This document shows, in pieces, positions 1-11,184 of a stretch of DNA of 64,000 bases (its first letter is position 1; each line of letters starts with the position of its first letter). The notes beneath the pieces were generated by a model, which saw only the letters and a program-made list of their open reading frames with translations, was not told the origin of the DNA and ran no database searches. Both the position numbers and the translations under genes were made by a program. This DNA comes from Porphyra umbilicalis. Lineage: Eukaryota; Rhodophyta; Bangiophyceae; Bangiales; Bangiaceae. Where the stretch lies: assembly GCA_002049455.2 (NCBI GenBank), contig KV918764.1, positions 651,942 to 715,941 on the forward strand. The letters are read 5' to 3'.

Positions 1-79
1 GCTCATGCTATCACCCCGTGGCACGTACTCGTTTTTTTATGCTCTGAGCTGTGTCATGTCACTGTACTGGCGTTCCCTA

Positions 80-912
80 ACACAGGTCCGCCTCTCTCTC
101 GAGCAAATATGCGTCAAGGACTTGCTCCCGGCCGGCAGCAAGAAGCCGAGCGCCTCGGGTCTGCACGGTGGCGTCGTGAAGATGGGAAGGGTGGTCTGGG
201 CCAAAGAGCTCAAGTATCTGCACGCGCACGTCGACAGTAGCACAGACGGCTGGGGCGCGCTGATCTCGACCAACAAGGGAAACAAAGAGCGTGCAACCAT
301 CACCGACGACCCGGGCGTACCCAACGCCTCCATCGAATTGGATATCGCCGTTGACAAGAAGGGGGAGAGTGGCGAGGTCGTCACGCCGGCAGAGGTCGCG
401 CAGCTCAAGAAGCTGGTGCGCGACTGGGTCGCGCAACGCAAGGACGATGTCGCTGTCATTGACGACGACGACGACCCCGACCTTCCTGGAGGCCGTGGTC
501 CTGATGGCGGCGGCGGTGATCGGGGTGGAGATGTGGGGGGCGGCGGCGCAGGTAACGGCGGCGGTGGTGCTGGAAGTGTGAATGGGGCGGACGACGGGGG
601 TGGGGGGATGCTGGTGCCGAAGGTGATGGCGGTGCCGATGTGGGCACGAATGTGGAGGGCGACGGGGGTGATGGCGACGACGTGCCGAGCGGCACGGACG
701 CAGCCATCGATGACCTATTCGGGGTCAACCGAATGCGTCATCCGCTGTCGCCGACGGCCTCGGAGGAGAGGCCAGTCGTGCGGCGCAAGCGGCGGTCAAA
801 GTGGATTACCAGACGCGTCGACTCCGACGAGGAGAGCGCGGGGAGGTCGTCCAAGAATGACTCGGACAAGGATTTCATTGTCAGTGATGATGCTTCTCCA
901 GAGAGCCGCTAG
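80..912 (+). CDS. 3' part of an unrecognised protein with acidic/basic tail (frame change near 605)
   Basis: I do not recognise this protein. An open frame enters from the left edge and reads through a soluble region to an Asp-rich stretch, a Gly/Asp-rich linker, then a basic patch (VVRRKRRSKW) and an acidic Ser/Asp tail (DKDFIVSDD) ending at the TAG at 910-912. The Gly/Asp-rich linker continues only if the frame changes by one base at the G run near 601-608: before it the frame reads DDGGGG, after it GDAGAEGDGG. The tail composition resembles C-termini of nuclear proteins, but that is only a resemblance. An ATG at 5 exists, but the first 25 codons look non-coding. A CAG at about 85 could be a splice acceptor, so earlier exons probably lie outside the window. 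Confidence is moderate that it is coding and low for any function. Confidence 0.45.
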
Positions 913-1079
913 TCGTGAGTGCTTCTGAGTATGCTTGCTTGCTTGCTTGTGCGCTTTACTGTCGTTATGTCTTGCCTTTATTCTGGGCTTTGTATGCTGT
1001 GCTTGCTGTGGTGAATGTACTGGGCTTCTGCTGTTCGTTTCTTTTGTGCTGGGGTTGTTCATCGTCCGCTCTTCTGCGC

Positions 1080-2690
1080 ACAGGGGGGGGCAGCCAGGCG
1101 GCGGACAGGTGATGGGCGAGTGGTGAGTAGGCGGTGGGTAGGTGGTGGGCAAAGGGCGGGCAAGTGGTCCGCAAATGGTGGACATGCGGCAGGTGGGTGG
1201 TCGTTGGTCGGCGGGTAGGTGACGGGCATGTCGTGGGTCGACGGTAGGAATGTGGCGGCGGGACGGCGGCGGGCAGGCGGCGGCCCGGTGGCGGACAGGC
1301 GCTGGGTTGGCGGCCGGCCGATCGCGGCCAAGTGGGGGGCGGGTGCGTGCTTGGCGGCGGGCAAGTGTGCGGCGAATGGCGGGCAGGCGGTGTGTTGGCG
1401 GCGGGCGTGTGGCGGGCAAGTGGGGAGCGGGTGGGTGCTTGGCGGCGGGCGTGTGAAGTGCAACTAGCGGGCGGGCGGCTTGTTGGCGGCGGGCAGATTG
1501 TTTGTGGCGGGCAACTGCGGGGCGAGTGGCGAGTGGGCAGCTTGTTGGCGGCGGGCGTGTGACGGGCAAGTGGGGGGCAGGTGGGTGCTTGGCAGCCGGT
1601 GTGTGGCGTGCAACTTGTGGGCGGGCGGCTTGTTGGCGGCGGGCAGCTTGTTGGTGGCGGGCGTGTGACGGGCAAGTGGGGGGCGGGTGGGTGCTTGGCA
1701 GCGGGTGTGTGGCGTGCAACTTGTGGGCGGGCGGCTTGTTGGCGGCGGGCAGCTCGTTGGCGGCGGGCAAGTGCGGGGCGAGTGGCGAGTTGGCAGCTTG
1801 TTGGCGGCGAACGTGTGGCGGGCAATTGGTGGGCGGGCAGCTGGTTGGTGGCGGGCGTGTGGCGGGCGAGTGGCGGGCGAGTGGGTGCTTGGCAGCGGGT
1901 GTGTGGCGTGCAACTTGTGGGCGGGCGGCTTGTTGGCGGCGGGCAGCTTGTTGGTGGTGGGCGTGTGACGGGCAAGTGGGGGGCGGGTGGGTGCTTGGCA
2001 GCGGGTGTGTGGCGTGCAACTTGTGGGCGGGCGGCTTGTTGGCGGCGGGCAGCTCGTTGGCGGCGGGCAAGTGCGGGGCGAGTGGCGAGTTGGCAGCTTG
2101 TTGGCGGCGGGCGTGTGGCGGGCAATTGGTGGGCGGGCAGCTGGTTGGTGGCGGGCGTGTGGCGGGCGAGTGGCGGGTGGTCGGCTCGCTGGCGGCGGGC
2201 AAGTGGCGGGCATATGGCGGGCGGGCGCCTCGTTGGCGGCTGGCAAGTTGGGGGCGAGTGGCAGGCGGGCGGTATGTTGGCGGCGGGCGTGTGGCGTGCA
2301 ACTAGCGGGCGGGCGGCTCGTTGGTGGCGGGCAAGTGGCGGGCATGTGGCGGGCGGGCGGCTCGTTGGTGGCGGGCAAGTGGCGGGCATGTGGCGGGCGG
2401 GCGGCTCGTTGGTGGCGGGCAAGCGGCGGGCATGTGGCGGGCGGGCGGCTCGTTGGCGGCGGGCAAGTGGCGGGCATGTGGCGGGCGGGCGGCTCGTTGG
2501 CGGCGGGCAAGTGGCGGGCATGTGGCCGGCGGGCGGCTCGTTGGCGGCGGCAAGAGTCGGTGGACAAGTGGTGGGCTGGCGGCGGGCAAGTGGCGCTGGG
2601 TCAGACGGCGGGAAAGTGGTACTGTCTCGGCGGCGGGCGAGTGGCGGGCAAGTGGTGTGCAAGTGGAGTGGGGTGGGGAGGGGGGGGGGG
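1080..2690 (+). repeat. G-rich minisatellite, 45-bp units with a 300-bp higher-order repeat
   Basis: About 1.6 kb is built from variants of GGCGGGC, TTGTTGGC and AAGTGGCGGGC words. From about 2308 to 2545 the unit is 45 bp and nearly perfect. Between about 1684 and 2180 a longer block recurs with a 300-bp period and only a couple of differences over its first 190 bp. The plus strand is almost free of C runs, so strand asymmetry is extreme. All six frames stay open (His/Pro/Ala-rich on one strand, Trp/Gly-rich on the other) because the repeat lacks stop codons, not because it codes. Confidence 0.9.
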
Positions 2691-3028
2691 GGGGGAGGGG
2701 GCGGGGGGCAGCCCCGCGAAGCGTCCCATGGAGCCGGTGGGGGGGGGGTGAAGGGAGCACCTGGAAGCCCCAGGGAGCGCAACATACACCACCATTTGCC
2801 CTGCAACGTAATCGATCCAGGCAGCGTCACGTACACGGCCGGAATGCGGCCGGGCGAGTGCTTCTCCGTGCACCACGTAACGCTCCGTTGACCGGACACG
2901 CTCTTCGCTCAGAGACAACCGCAATTTGGCTGTCACAGAGGTCAACGTTTCATGTCTGGGACGCAGTTCTTGTCTATACTGCGAGAGTGCAGTGATGCGC
3001 CGCGGTCTAAAACGCGAATATCGTTTCT
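2691..3028. other. Intergenic, no gene seen
   Basis: The stretch opens with a run of about 15 G and continues as unique sequence of moderate GC. I see no conserved ORF, tRNA or promoter motif. Confidence 0.5.
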
Positions 3029-3745
3029 ATTCCCTGGCCTTTAGGACAGGGTGCTCTCAAAGTGTAGTGATGCACACATATACTTAGAGAATGGGACTTG
3101 ATCTCCGTTTCAGAGGTGGCAGTCTGCATTCGTGTCCTCAGGGATCTGAGGGCGTGTCAGCGTTGGAAGGGTCGCGATGACGCTAAAAAGCGAATAGAGT
3201 TACGTGGCTGAGAAGGACTCTCCTGCCACAAGGGCCACAGGGCCCGGACGGCGTCTGCCCCTCTGCCCCCCCACACCGCCCCGAGTTGCGCACGGCAACC
3301 GCGCGCAGCGACTTCCGAGGTTCGACGCGCCCACGATAACCCGCGGGTGATCGTGCCTGCGCGCCGTCTTCTGTTGCGGCGGCGCGTCGGCGGTTGCTGA
3401 CGCCACTTAGCGGCGCGGTTGGATGCGCCCCATCGCGCGGCGATCAGTCCCACCCGCCTGCCCGTGCGCCGTGTCGGCCTCCCTGCCCGCCGTGCGCAGG
3501 TGCGCTGCGCGGCGGAGTGACGCCCCTTCTGTGGGCGTCGCGCGACGCCGGCGGACCGCCGCCGCTGCTGAAGGGGCGGCGGCATCCCTTTCCCCGCCCC
3601 ACATTCTCCCCGCCACGGCAGCGTGGCTGTACGTGCCCCCGTGCGCGCTCGCGGCTATGGAGCCGACCGGCATGCCCGGTGTCGATGCGTCGCCGAGCGC
3701 GCCACCGCCCTGAAGGCCAGGGTATTGCACGCACGTGCCTGGAAT
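3029..3745 (+). repeat. Dispersed repeat, copy 1 (inverted partner at 47067-47691)
   Basis: This 717-bp block is found again in reverse orientation at 47067-47691. Both copies begin ATTCCCTGGCC and end with the complement of ATTCCAGGCAC, giving weak inverted ends. The outer 200 bp on the AT-richer side are close to identical. The GC-rich interior has diverged and differs in length by about 90 bp. It is probably a non-autonomous mobile element; no target duplication is obvious. Confidence 0.8.
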
Positions 3746-3753
3746 ACTATATT

Positions 3754-3898
3754 GGAAGTTTTGCAGTGTGGAGGGGGGTCGAATATGGCCTAGTACATGC
3801 CATTTCAGCCTGTACTGGAGGCGTTCGGAGGCAATTTGAAAATTGTGGGTACCAGCGCCAGTACAGCAAATCAGCATATGCCCCACTTTGCAGACGAT
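3754..3898 (+). repeat. 145-bp dispersed repeat, copy A (partner at 18826-18970)
   Basis: The segment runs from GGAAGTTTTGCAGTGTGG to GCCCCACTTTGCAGACGAT and recurs in the same orientation and at the same length at 18826-18970 with a few scattered substitutions. It lies directly beside the 3029-3745 repeat. Function is unknown; it may be a short MITE or SINE-like element. Confidence 0.8.
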
Positions 3899-5286
3899 AA
3901 TATGGTGCTTATATATATTATGTCACGTGCTATATAACTGGGAGGATCGCGATCGACAATTTCCACGGGAACCATCGAAAGATCTCGCGATCGTCTTCTG
4001 GAATGCAGCCCAGACAGAGGGAATTGGGAAAACGTGACGGATTTGTCGCACACTGCACCCATCGAGGTGAACAAACCGTCATCCGTCCAACCACCGATGG
4101 CGCTGACAATCGTCCTGGGCCCCACCGTAGCCGAGCCTATCGTCATCGGCTCCACCGTCTTCTTCCCCACAGCGGTTGTCCAGCCTGGTAGCGCCTGACT
4201 GGGTAGGACGAGGGCGAGGGAGGCCATGCCACTGAAGGCGGCGGGAGTGACGCCTCGTGCTGCTGGGAGAGCGACGACTCGGACCGCGGGAGGAATGCGT
4301 GTCGGACGATGGAGGATGTAAACGGGCCGACGGCGGGGACAGTGCCGACTTGGATGGCGAGGGGAGTGACGGCTCGGACGGCGGGGGACGTAATGGGTCC
4401 GACACGATAGCGAGTGAGAGATTCCGTCGGACAGCAACGATGAATGATCTTGATACAGTCTTTCTCCAATGCTGTCCACCCTCTATGGCGATCGTACGAC
4501 CACAAAGTAGCCCACATTTTTCGTGCAGAAGACGATGATCGGGAGCCACGATCGCCGTTGATTGTACCGCAGAGGCCGGTCGACCGCGTTCGTTGCTATC
4601 CCCCCCTGGACAAGAACGGAAGCGACAAGAATGGAGAAAGACTGTATACGCCTTGTCGTACCCTTCTTATTCTGTTTCTCAAAAAAGAAACTGATCATAC
4701 TCCAGTCTCGTATGAAGTCTGGTGGTTGCCAGCTCGAGGATGCTCAGACTTCGTGTCGGATCGTGTCGCTGGAGGACGCGCGTGTGGAACTCGAAGTCAT
4801 ATCAAATCCGTAATTGTACGCCCCCTCCCGCGATAGACCAACTGAAATGGTTCTTAAATCCTGCGATCATGAGCCCGAGCAACCCCTTTCTCGGTCAAAA
4901 TGGCAGCGATCGGAAGTGAAACGAGAACGCCTCGCCGTGGTGCGCCGTGAGAATGCATTGCTGGCGCAGGGGCTACAAAGTGCGCAAGGGTGCCATATAA
5001 GCGGATAGTGACTGTGTGCTACTTCACATTCCAACCGTGATTGTGGATGCCACGTCGATGAGCGAGTTCCGTCACGCGCACGAGGGAGGCACAAGTACGA
5101 TAGAAACCAAGTCATTCCTCTTAAATTGAGCTCCCAAAGGGATCCTTGTGGTTTGTCATGAGCGACCGACCGACCGTGTGCGCCGACCAACCGGCAAACT
5201 GTGAAACTTCATCTCGATACTGCACTGATTGTGCGCTGGTGCACGCGACCGAGCACGCTCGGGAGCGGTGCGTGACGTGCACAGAG
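3899..5286. other. Intergenic, no gene supported
   Basis: About 1.4 kb of mixed composition. ORFs up to roughly 200 codons occur on both strands, but none shows a conserved motif, a plausible start context or a consistent coding composition. No RNA gene or repeat was recognised. Confidence 0.5.
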
Positions 5287-8200
5287 GTAGGATTTGCAAA
5301 TCTAAAACAACATGCAAACGTTTGCATCTCAGTTCGGGGGGGGGGGGAACGCCTGCCGTGCCGCCACGTGGGGGGTGGGGGAGCGGATTTCGGGGCTTCT
5401 GGGGGGGGGGGGGGTTCGAGCGGGGATGATGCCACGTGCGAGGAATGGTACTTCACAACACTCCTTTTACCCCTTGTACTCGTGTCTGTGCATGACCGTC
5501 TGCCTCGGTATTGCTCCAGCTCGTCCGACACTGCTACTGTTTCCCGCGCATGTTCCTGGCCACCGCCTTGCCCTGGTGACTGCCGCCTCCTCCTTTGCTG
5601 ATCGTTTCCCCCCTCCCCCCGCGCGGTAATCGCCCCCCCCCCTCCCCCTGGTCGCCGCAGTCTATGCGCGCCACCGCCCCCCCCCCGCTTCTGGCTGCCG
5701 CCGTTCCCGCGTGCTCCGCGGCGGTGGCGGCGGCGAGCGTGTCCGCCTCGACGGTAGATGAGTCAGAAGTCACACCCCGCGCAGTAAAAAGGACGGGGGT
5801 ATGCAGCGGGCCTGCGGCCGCGCCGGGAGCAGAGAGAGTTGTGGCGGTGACACGCTGCAGGACGCTGGCTCACCCCCCCGCCACCACCCGGCTTCGTGAG
5901 GCTACCTATGATTGCAGCGGTGATGGAGGGGGGATGACGCTGAAAAGAGGACACAGCAGCAGTGGGGCGAGACAACAACAGCAGGGGAAGGTGGCAGAAA
6001 TAGGGGGAGACAGCGCTGGTCGATGGGGCTGTGCAAAGATGGGGGCGGCGACGCTGGGGGGGGACATCAGTGGTAGTGGGGGGCAGCAGTGGCGGGGGGA
6101 GGCAGCGGTGGGGAAAAAACGCAGTGTTGTTGGAGGGAGGCAGCGGTGGTGGAGGGAGGCAGCGGTGGAGGAGGGAGGCCGCAATGGGGGGGAAAGCACT
6201 GTTGTGGTGGGAGCGGCGACGCTGGGGGGAGCCAGCAACGGCGGAATTCAGCAGGCCTCCAAACAGTCACGACAGCGGTCGTTGCTGCCGTGGCGACACC
6301 GCGCAGCTGGGACACCGCCCAACTGAGAGAGGCATGGGCACTGAGCAGACAGGAGAGACCTCCATCAACAGGTGCGTCAGGACCCCCTCTGACAGCGTGT
6401 GAGATCCACTGTACACGGCAGATTGACACTGACACTGACAATCCAGTGAATCACGTGTTGGTGCTGACACTGTCCAATCCAGTGGGTTACGACTCTACGC
6501 TTCCTTTTCTGCCTACAACTGTTCTGTTTCTTTTCTCGCAGAATAAACGTCACCACATGCCTCGTACAGTACTCTGTGCCCATTCTTATTAGTTTCCACA
6601 TGAGTTGGATGGTCTGGTTGTCGCGTGGTACTCAGCTGCCATCTGGTCTCATGAGGAGGAGCGGACGGCACGTCTGGGAGGAACTTGACCAAAACATCAC
6701 TTTTTTTTTAAAGACTCGTTTCTGAACCTTTGAAGGGTCCTGAGAACGGCATTGCAACTGGCTAAGCGTACAAAGGCTTCCTTCATGCTCTTTGCACCCC
6801 CCGAAGGTCACAACTCCTACCACCGAACCTGGAAACTGCCACCACCTCCCCACTGTGCTCAGCCGGCTAGCCAACTTTTGGTGTGCGTGCTCACCACACA
6901 CCCTATACTGTGTGTAGAGCCCGAAGCACCACATCAGCAGCCCCAATGGAACCACATCAGCAGCCCCACTGGACGCCCACAGAACGTACGTGTGCTTTCG
7001 ATCAACCCAGCAGTCAGCACATGGTGGGCGTGGGTCTCTTGCACACCAGGCATCCGGTGAACTCTACTCAGACTCGTTTATAGCTCGGGGGTATCCCCCT
7101 CTCCCACAGCCGCGGCGCGTAATCCCCCTGTGTGGCCGCCAGCCACCCCACCCACCGACCGCCCACTCTGACACCCGCCGCTGCTAGCCGCCGCCGCTCG
7201 CTGGCCCCCTCACTAGCCCCGCAGCCAACCAGCAGTTGCGGTCGGCCACCACCCCCATCGACCGCCCACCTGCACAGGCTCCATCGCCGCCCGCCGCTAG
7301 CCGCCCCCACCGCCGGCAGACTGACGCCAATCGACCCCGCCGTCGGCCGCTCCCGCCGCCGGCCGCTCCCACCACCAGCCACTCCCACCACCAGCCCCCG
7401 CCGCCAGGTACCCCACCCGCCGACCACCCAACCTAAGACCCGCCTCAGCCAGAGGCCACCTCGCTCGCCGGTCGCCGCGCCCGCCAGCGCCCGCCCCCAC
7501 CTCCGTCCACGCCTACGGCCGGCTGCGCCCGCCGACGGCTGTCCCACAGTGAGCCGCTCCCGTTGCCCGCCGCTCCCGCCGCCCACCGCTCTCGCCGCCC
7601 GCCGCCCCCGCCGCCCGCCACCCCCGCACAGGCCGCCCCCGAACAGGCCGCCCCCGCACAGGCTGCCCCCGCCACCCGCCGCCCCTGCCGCACGCTGCGC
7701 CCGTCGTCGGCCCCACCGGCCGCCGCCGACCCCTTCACATGGGGGAGCGGAGAGGGGCAAGGGCGGAGGTCGCTGCGCCGCGTCGGGAGAGCCACGGCGC
7801 GGCGCGGCGGAAGGCGGTGCCCGCTGATACCGCCAGCCCCCGGGGTAAAGGGGGAGCGCACAAGGGGGCCTGGGACAGGGGAAGAGGAGGAAGGCGGCGG
7901 ATAGGACAGGGGGGGGCAATGTGGGGGCGGGGGTCGAACCGGGGCGGGTGGCGCAGCGCGGTGCGACGGGGCACGGGGTGGTGCCCGTCCCCGCCACCGG
8001 CCCCCCATGGGCGGAACGCGAAAGCAGGGGAGAGAAGAGTAGAGGGATAGAAGCGGGGGAGCAGAGGGAGAAGAGGGGAGCAGCGGGGGGGGGGGGGGAG
8101 GGGGGCGGGGGAAGGGGGGCGTGGCAGGCGGGCGGGACAGGTGCAATACAGCCGCGACACGTGCATGACGGCCGACACGGCGGTCGGACGATGTGGCTCG

Positions 8201-8489
8201 GAGCATCGGGCGGGGGGGGGGGGATGGATCACATCTGTGCAAGGGGTGCCGCACAGCATCCTGGGGGGGGGGGTCGGCCGTGCGTGTCGCCATCACCACC
8301 GACATTCCATACCTCGCCATGGTATTGCAATAGCGAAGCAGTAAATGCAATGGCCGAGGCATTCCCTTCTGGGGCCTGGGACTCGTGCTGGACGCACGGC
8401 CGCAGCAACGAGCAGCGAGCGCTCTCAGAGCTTCTCAGCTGTTTTGAGATGCAAACGTTTGTATGTTGTTTTAGATCCTGGGATCCTAC
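5287..8489. mobile_element. Putative element bounded by imperfect inverted repeats
   Basis: The left end (about 5287-5329) and right end (about 8446-8489) are inverted copies. Both contain the palindromic core CAAACGTTTG next to ACAACAT and CTAAAAC, and the match continues outward to GTAGGAT / ATCCTAC with a six-base mismatch block. The interior holds a GGGAGGCAGCGGTGG minisatellite at about 6080-6240 and a CCG-rich tract. No transposase was recognised and no target-site duplication is obvious, so the element would be non-autonomous if real. The GC-rich interior could also be unrelated sequence between two dispersed palindromes. Confidence 0.5.
7130..7740 (+). repeat. CCG-rich degenerate tandem repeat
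   Basis: Variants of CCGCCGGCCGCTCCC and CCGCCCCCGCACAGG repeat across about 600 bp. Open frames here are Pro/Arg-rich on one strand and Gly-rich on the other, and reflect the repeat. I see no conserved protein. Confidence 0.7.
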
Positions 8490-8499
8490 ATGCCGCCGG

Positions 8500-9438
8500 C
8501 GCGGGGGGGGTCGAGCCGGCCGCCGCCAGGGAGGCCACCGCCTTGGTGCGCCGCGCGGGGTGACCGCCGCCGCCCGTGACGGCGGCGGCGCACGCCGCCC
8601 ACCGCTCCCCACGCCCCGGGCCGACGGCCGCCCCCGACCCGCCGTCGCCTCCGCCGCCGCCGCGGGGGCGGGGAGCACCCCCGCCACGGCCACGACCGCC
8701 GGCGCCCCGTCGGCGGCGGGGCCCGGAAAGCGTGCCGCGGCGACGGCCGCCGCCGCAAACGCGGCGGCGGCGGACCCCCCGGGCGACCCCGCCCACCGCC
8801 GTTGCCGCGTCGCCGGCGGCGGGCGCCGCCGCCGCCGCGCCGGCGCGCAGAAAACCCCCGCGCGCGCGCGGCGAGCACCGGCGGCAGGACCGCGCCGCCG
8901 CGCAAGCCGCCCGTCGGTGGGGGGCGCGGCGGGGGGGGGGGCGCCCCCGCACCCGCCGCCGCCCCCGCCGCCGCGCCGGCGGCGCCGTCGGCGGCGCCGC
9001 CGCGTGCGGGGGTGACGGGCGGCAGCGCCACGGGCGGGAGACGGACGGCAGCGGTGCCTGCCGCAACCGCGGCGGCAAGGGCGGCCAAGCCGCCGGCGCG
9101 GTCGGCGCCGGCGCCGCGGGGGGCGGGCGGGACCCCCCCCGCCCGTCTGGCCCGTCCCCCCCACCCGCACGAGGAGCGACGCGAGCGACGCGAGCAACGA
9201 ACGCAACGCCCGTCGGCGATACGGCCGTTTGCACCCCCGCCCCCCCCCCCCCGCCCACCCCCCCCGCAGGGGCGGCGAGCGGCACGCCCGGCCACCCCCC
9301 CCCCCCCCCCGGCGGGGTGGCCAACCAAGCCGGGGGCCCCGCAAACGCCGCCGGCGTGGCCGCCGCCCCCGCCGCCGCCGCCGCCGCCGCCACCCGCCCG
9401 TGGAGGGCGGCGAGCGCGAGGGGCGGGGCCACCGCAGA

Positions 9439-9469
<31 letters not shown>

Positions 9470-9766
9470 CCGCCGACCCCGCGGCGGGCCCCGGCGGCGG
9501 CCCAAACGCGGCCGCCCCCTCGGCCGCCGCCCCGACCGCGTCGCCGAGGGGGGCCCCAAGCCGCCGCCGCCCCGCGTCGCGGGCGGCGAGCACGGGGAGG
9601 GCGGCGGGGGCGACAACCAGCCCCCGCCGCAGCGGCACCGCGTCGGCGGGCAGCGCCGCCCCCGCGGCGGCGGTGCCGGCGTGGCGCCGCGCCACCCGCG
9701 GCAGCGCCACCGGGTCGCAGGGCGACGAGCCGGCGGCGGCGCCGCGCGTGCCGCCGCCGCCGCCGC

Positions 9767-9797
<31 letters not shown>

Positions 9798-10089
9798 ACC
9801 GGCGCCGCGGGCGCGGAGGAGCGCACGGGCGGTGGGCGCCGCCGGGGCGGCGCCGCGCGCCCCGCGGCGGCAGCGAGCACCCCCGACACGGCCGCGGTGC
9901 GGGCTTCCGCCGACGCGCCGGCGGCGGCGCCGCCGGCGGCGGCGGTCGCCACCCCCGCGTCGGCGGGGGACGGCCCGAGGCGGGCGGCGAGGCGGCGGTC
10001 GCAGACGCCCGCAGGGGCGCCCTCGAGCGCCGCCGCCGCCGCGGGCGCGCGCGCCGCCGACGGCGGCGGGCGGTGCACGCCCGACGCCG

Positions 10090-10126
<37 letters not shown>

Positions 10127-10634
10127 CGCGGCCGCCCGGTCGGCCGCCTCGGCGGCGGCGGCGGCGGCGGGGCGGCCAGCCCCGTCGGCCACCGCCGACC
10201 GCCACGAGGCGGCCGCGTCGGGGGCGGCCGCCCACGACCGACCGGTCGCCCCCGTGACCGAGTCGGTGGGGGGGGGGGGGGGGCCGTCCCCGCCCCCACC
10301 ACCCCGCCGTCGGCGTCGGCGGCAGGGGCGTCGTCAAAGGGGGCCGTGCCGCCGTTGGCGCTGCCGCCGCCACCGCCGCCGCGGCGCGTCGCGCGCAACG
10401 ACGCGGCGGGCGGCCACAGGGGGTCCCGCCCACCCGGACGCACCCCGTCGAGCCAACCCCCGTCGTGGGGGGCGACGCGCGTGCGCATCGCCGCCGCCAC
10501 GGCAGCGGCCGTTGCGCCCGCCGCCGCGGGCGCCGCCGCCGCCGCCGCCGCCGCCGCGTCGCGGCCCGACGCGACGGCGGCCATCCGCGCGGCCGCAATC
10601 GCCCCGCCACCCCCCCCCCCCCGCCCCCCCGCCG

Positions 10635-10665
<31 letters not shown>

Positions 10666-11153
10666 CGGCAGCGGGCTCCCCTTCCCCCCGCCACCGCCGC
10701 TGCCGGCGGCGGGGCGGGCCGACCAGCGCCCGCGCCGCCGCCCGCGTCGCGGGCGCCGTGACGAGCGCGCGGCCACGAGCGCGGCGACCGCCGCCGAGCG
10801 GTCGCGGGCGCGGCAGACGGCGGGGCCGGCGCGCGCCGCCACCCCGTCGGCGGCGGGGGGGGTCCCGCCGCCGCCGCCGCCCCCGCCGACGGCGGCGCAC
10901 CCCGCCGTGGCGTCCAAAGGGCGCAAGAGCGGCGGCGACGCCAGACGCGGCGCCGCGTCGGGGGCGACGGGGCGCGCCCGCACCGCCGCCGCCTCTGCGG
11001 CAGCGGCGCGGGCGGGCGCCGACGCGGGCGGCGCCGCGCACACCGCGTCGACGGCAGCGTCGTCGTCGCTGCGGCCGCCGCCGCCGCCACCGCCGCCAAC
11101 GTCGTTGGCAAAGGAGACGGAGCGGCGGCGGGCGGGGTCCCGCCGCCCGCCGC

Positions 11154-11184
<31 letters not shown>

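Noticed and set aside
796-2899. Long His/Pro/Ala and Trp/Gly ORFs over the minisatellite
   Set aside because: They exist because the repeat unit has no stops. The residue patterns simply follow the 45-bp unit.
5595-6326. 243-codon plus-strand frame
   Set aside because: Its second half is translated minisatellite, and the first half has no domain or coding signature.
7920-7980. Possible tRNA (GGTTCGACCCC B-box-like word on the minus strand)
   Set aside because: The flanking bases do not form the T stem, and no A-box or acceptor stem is found at the right distance.
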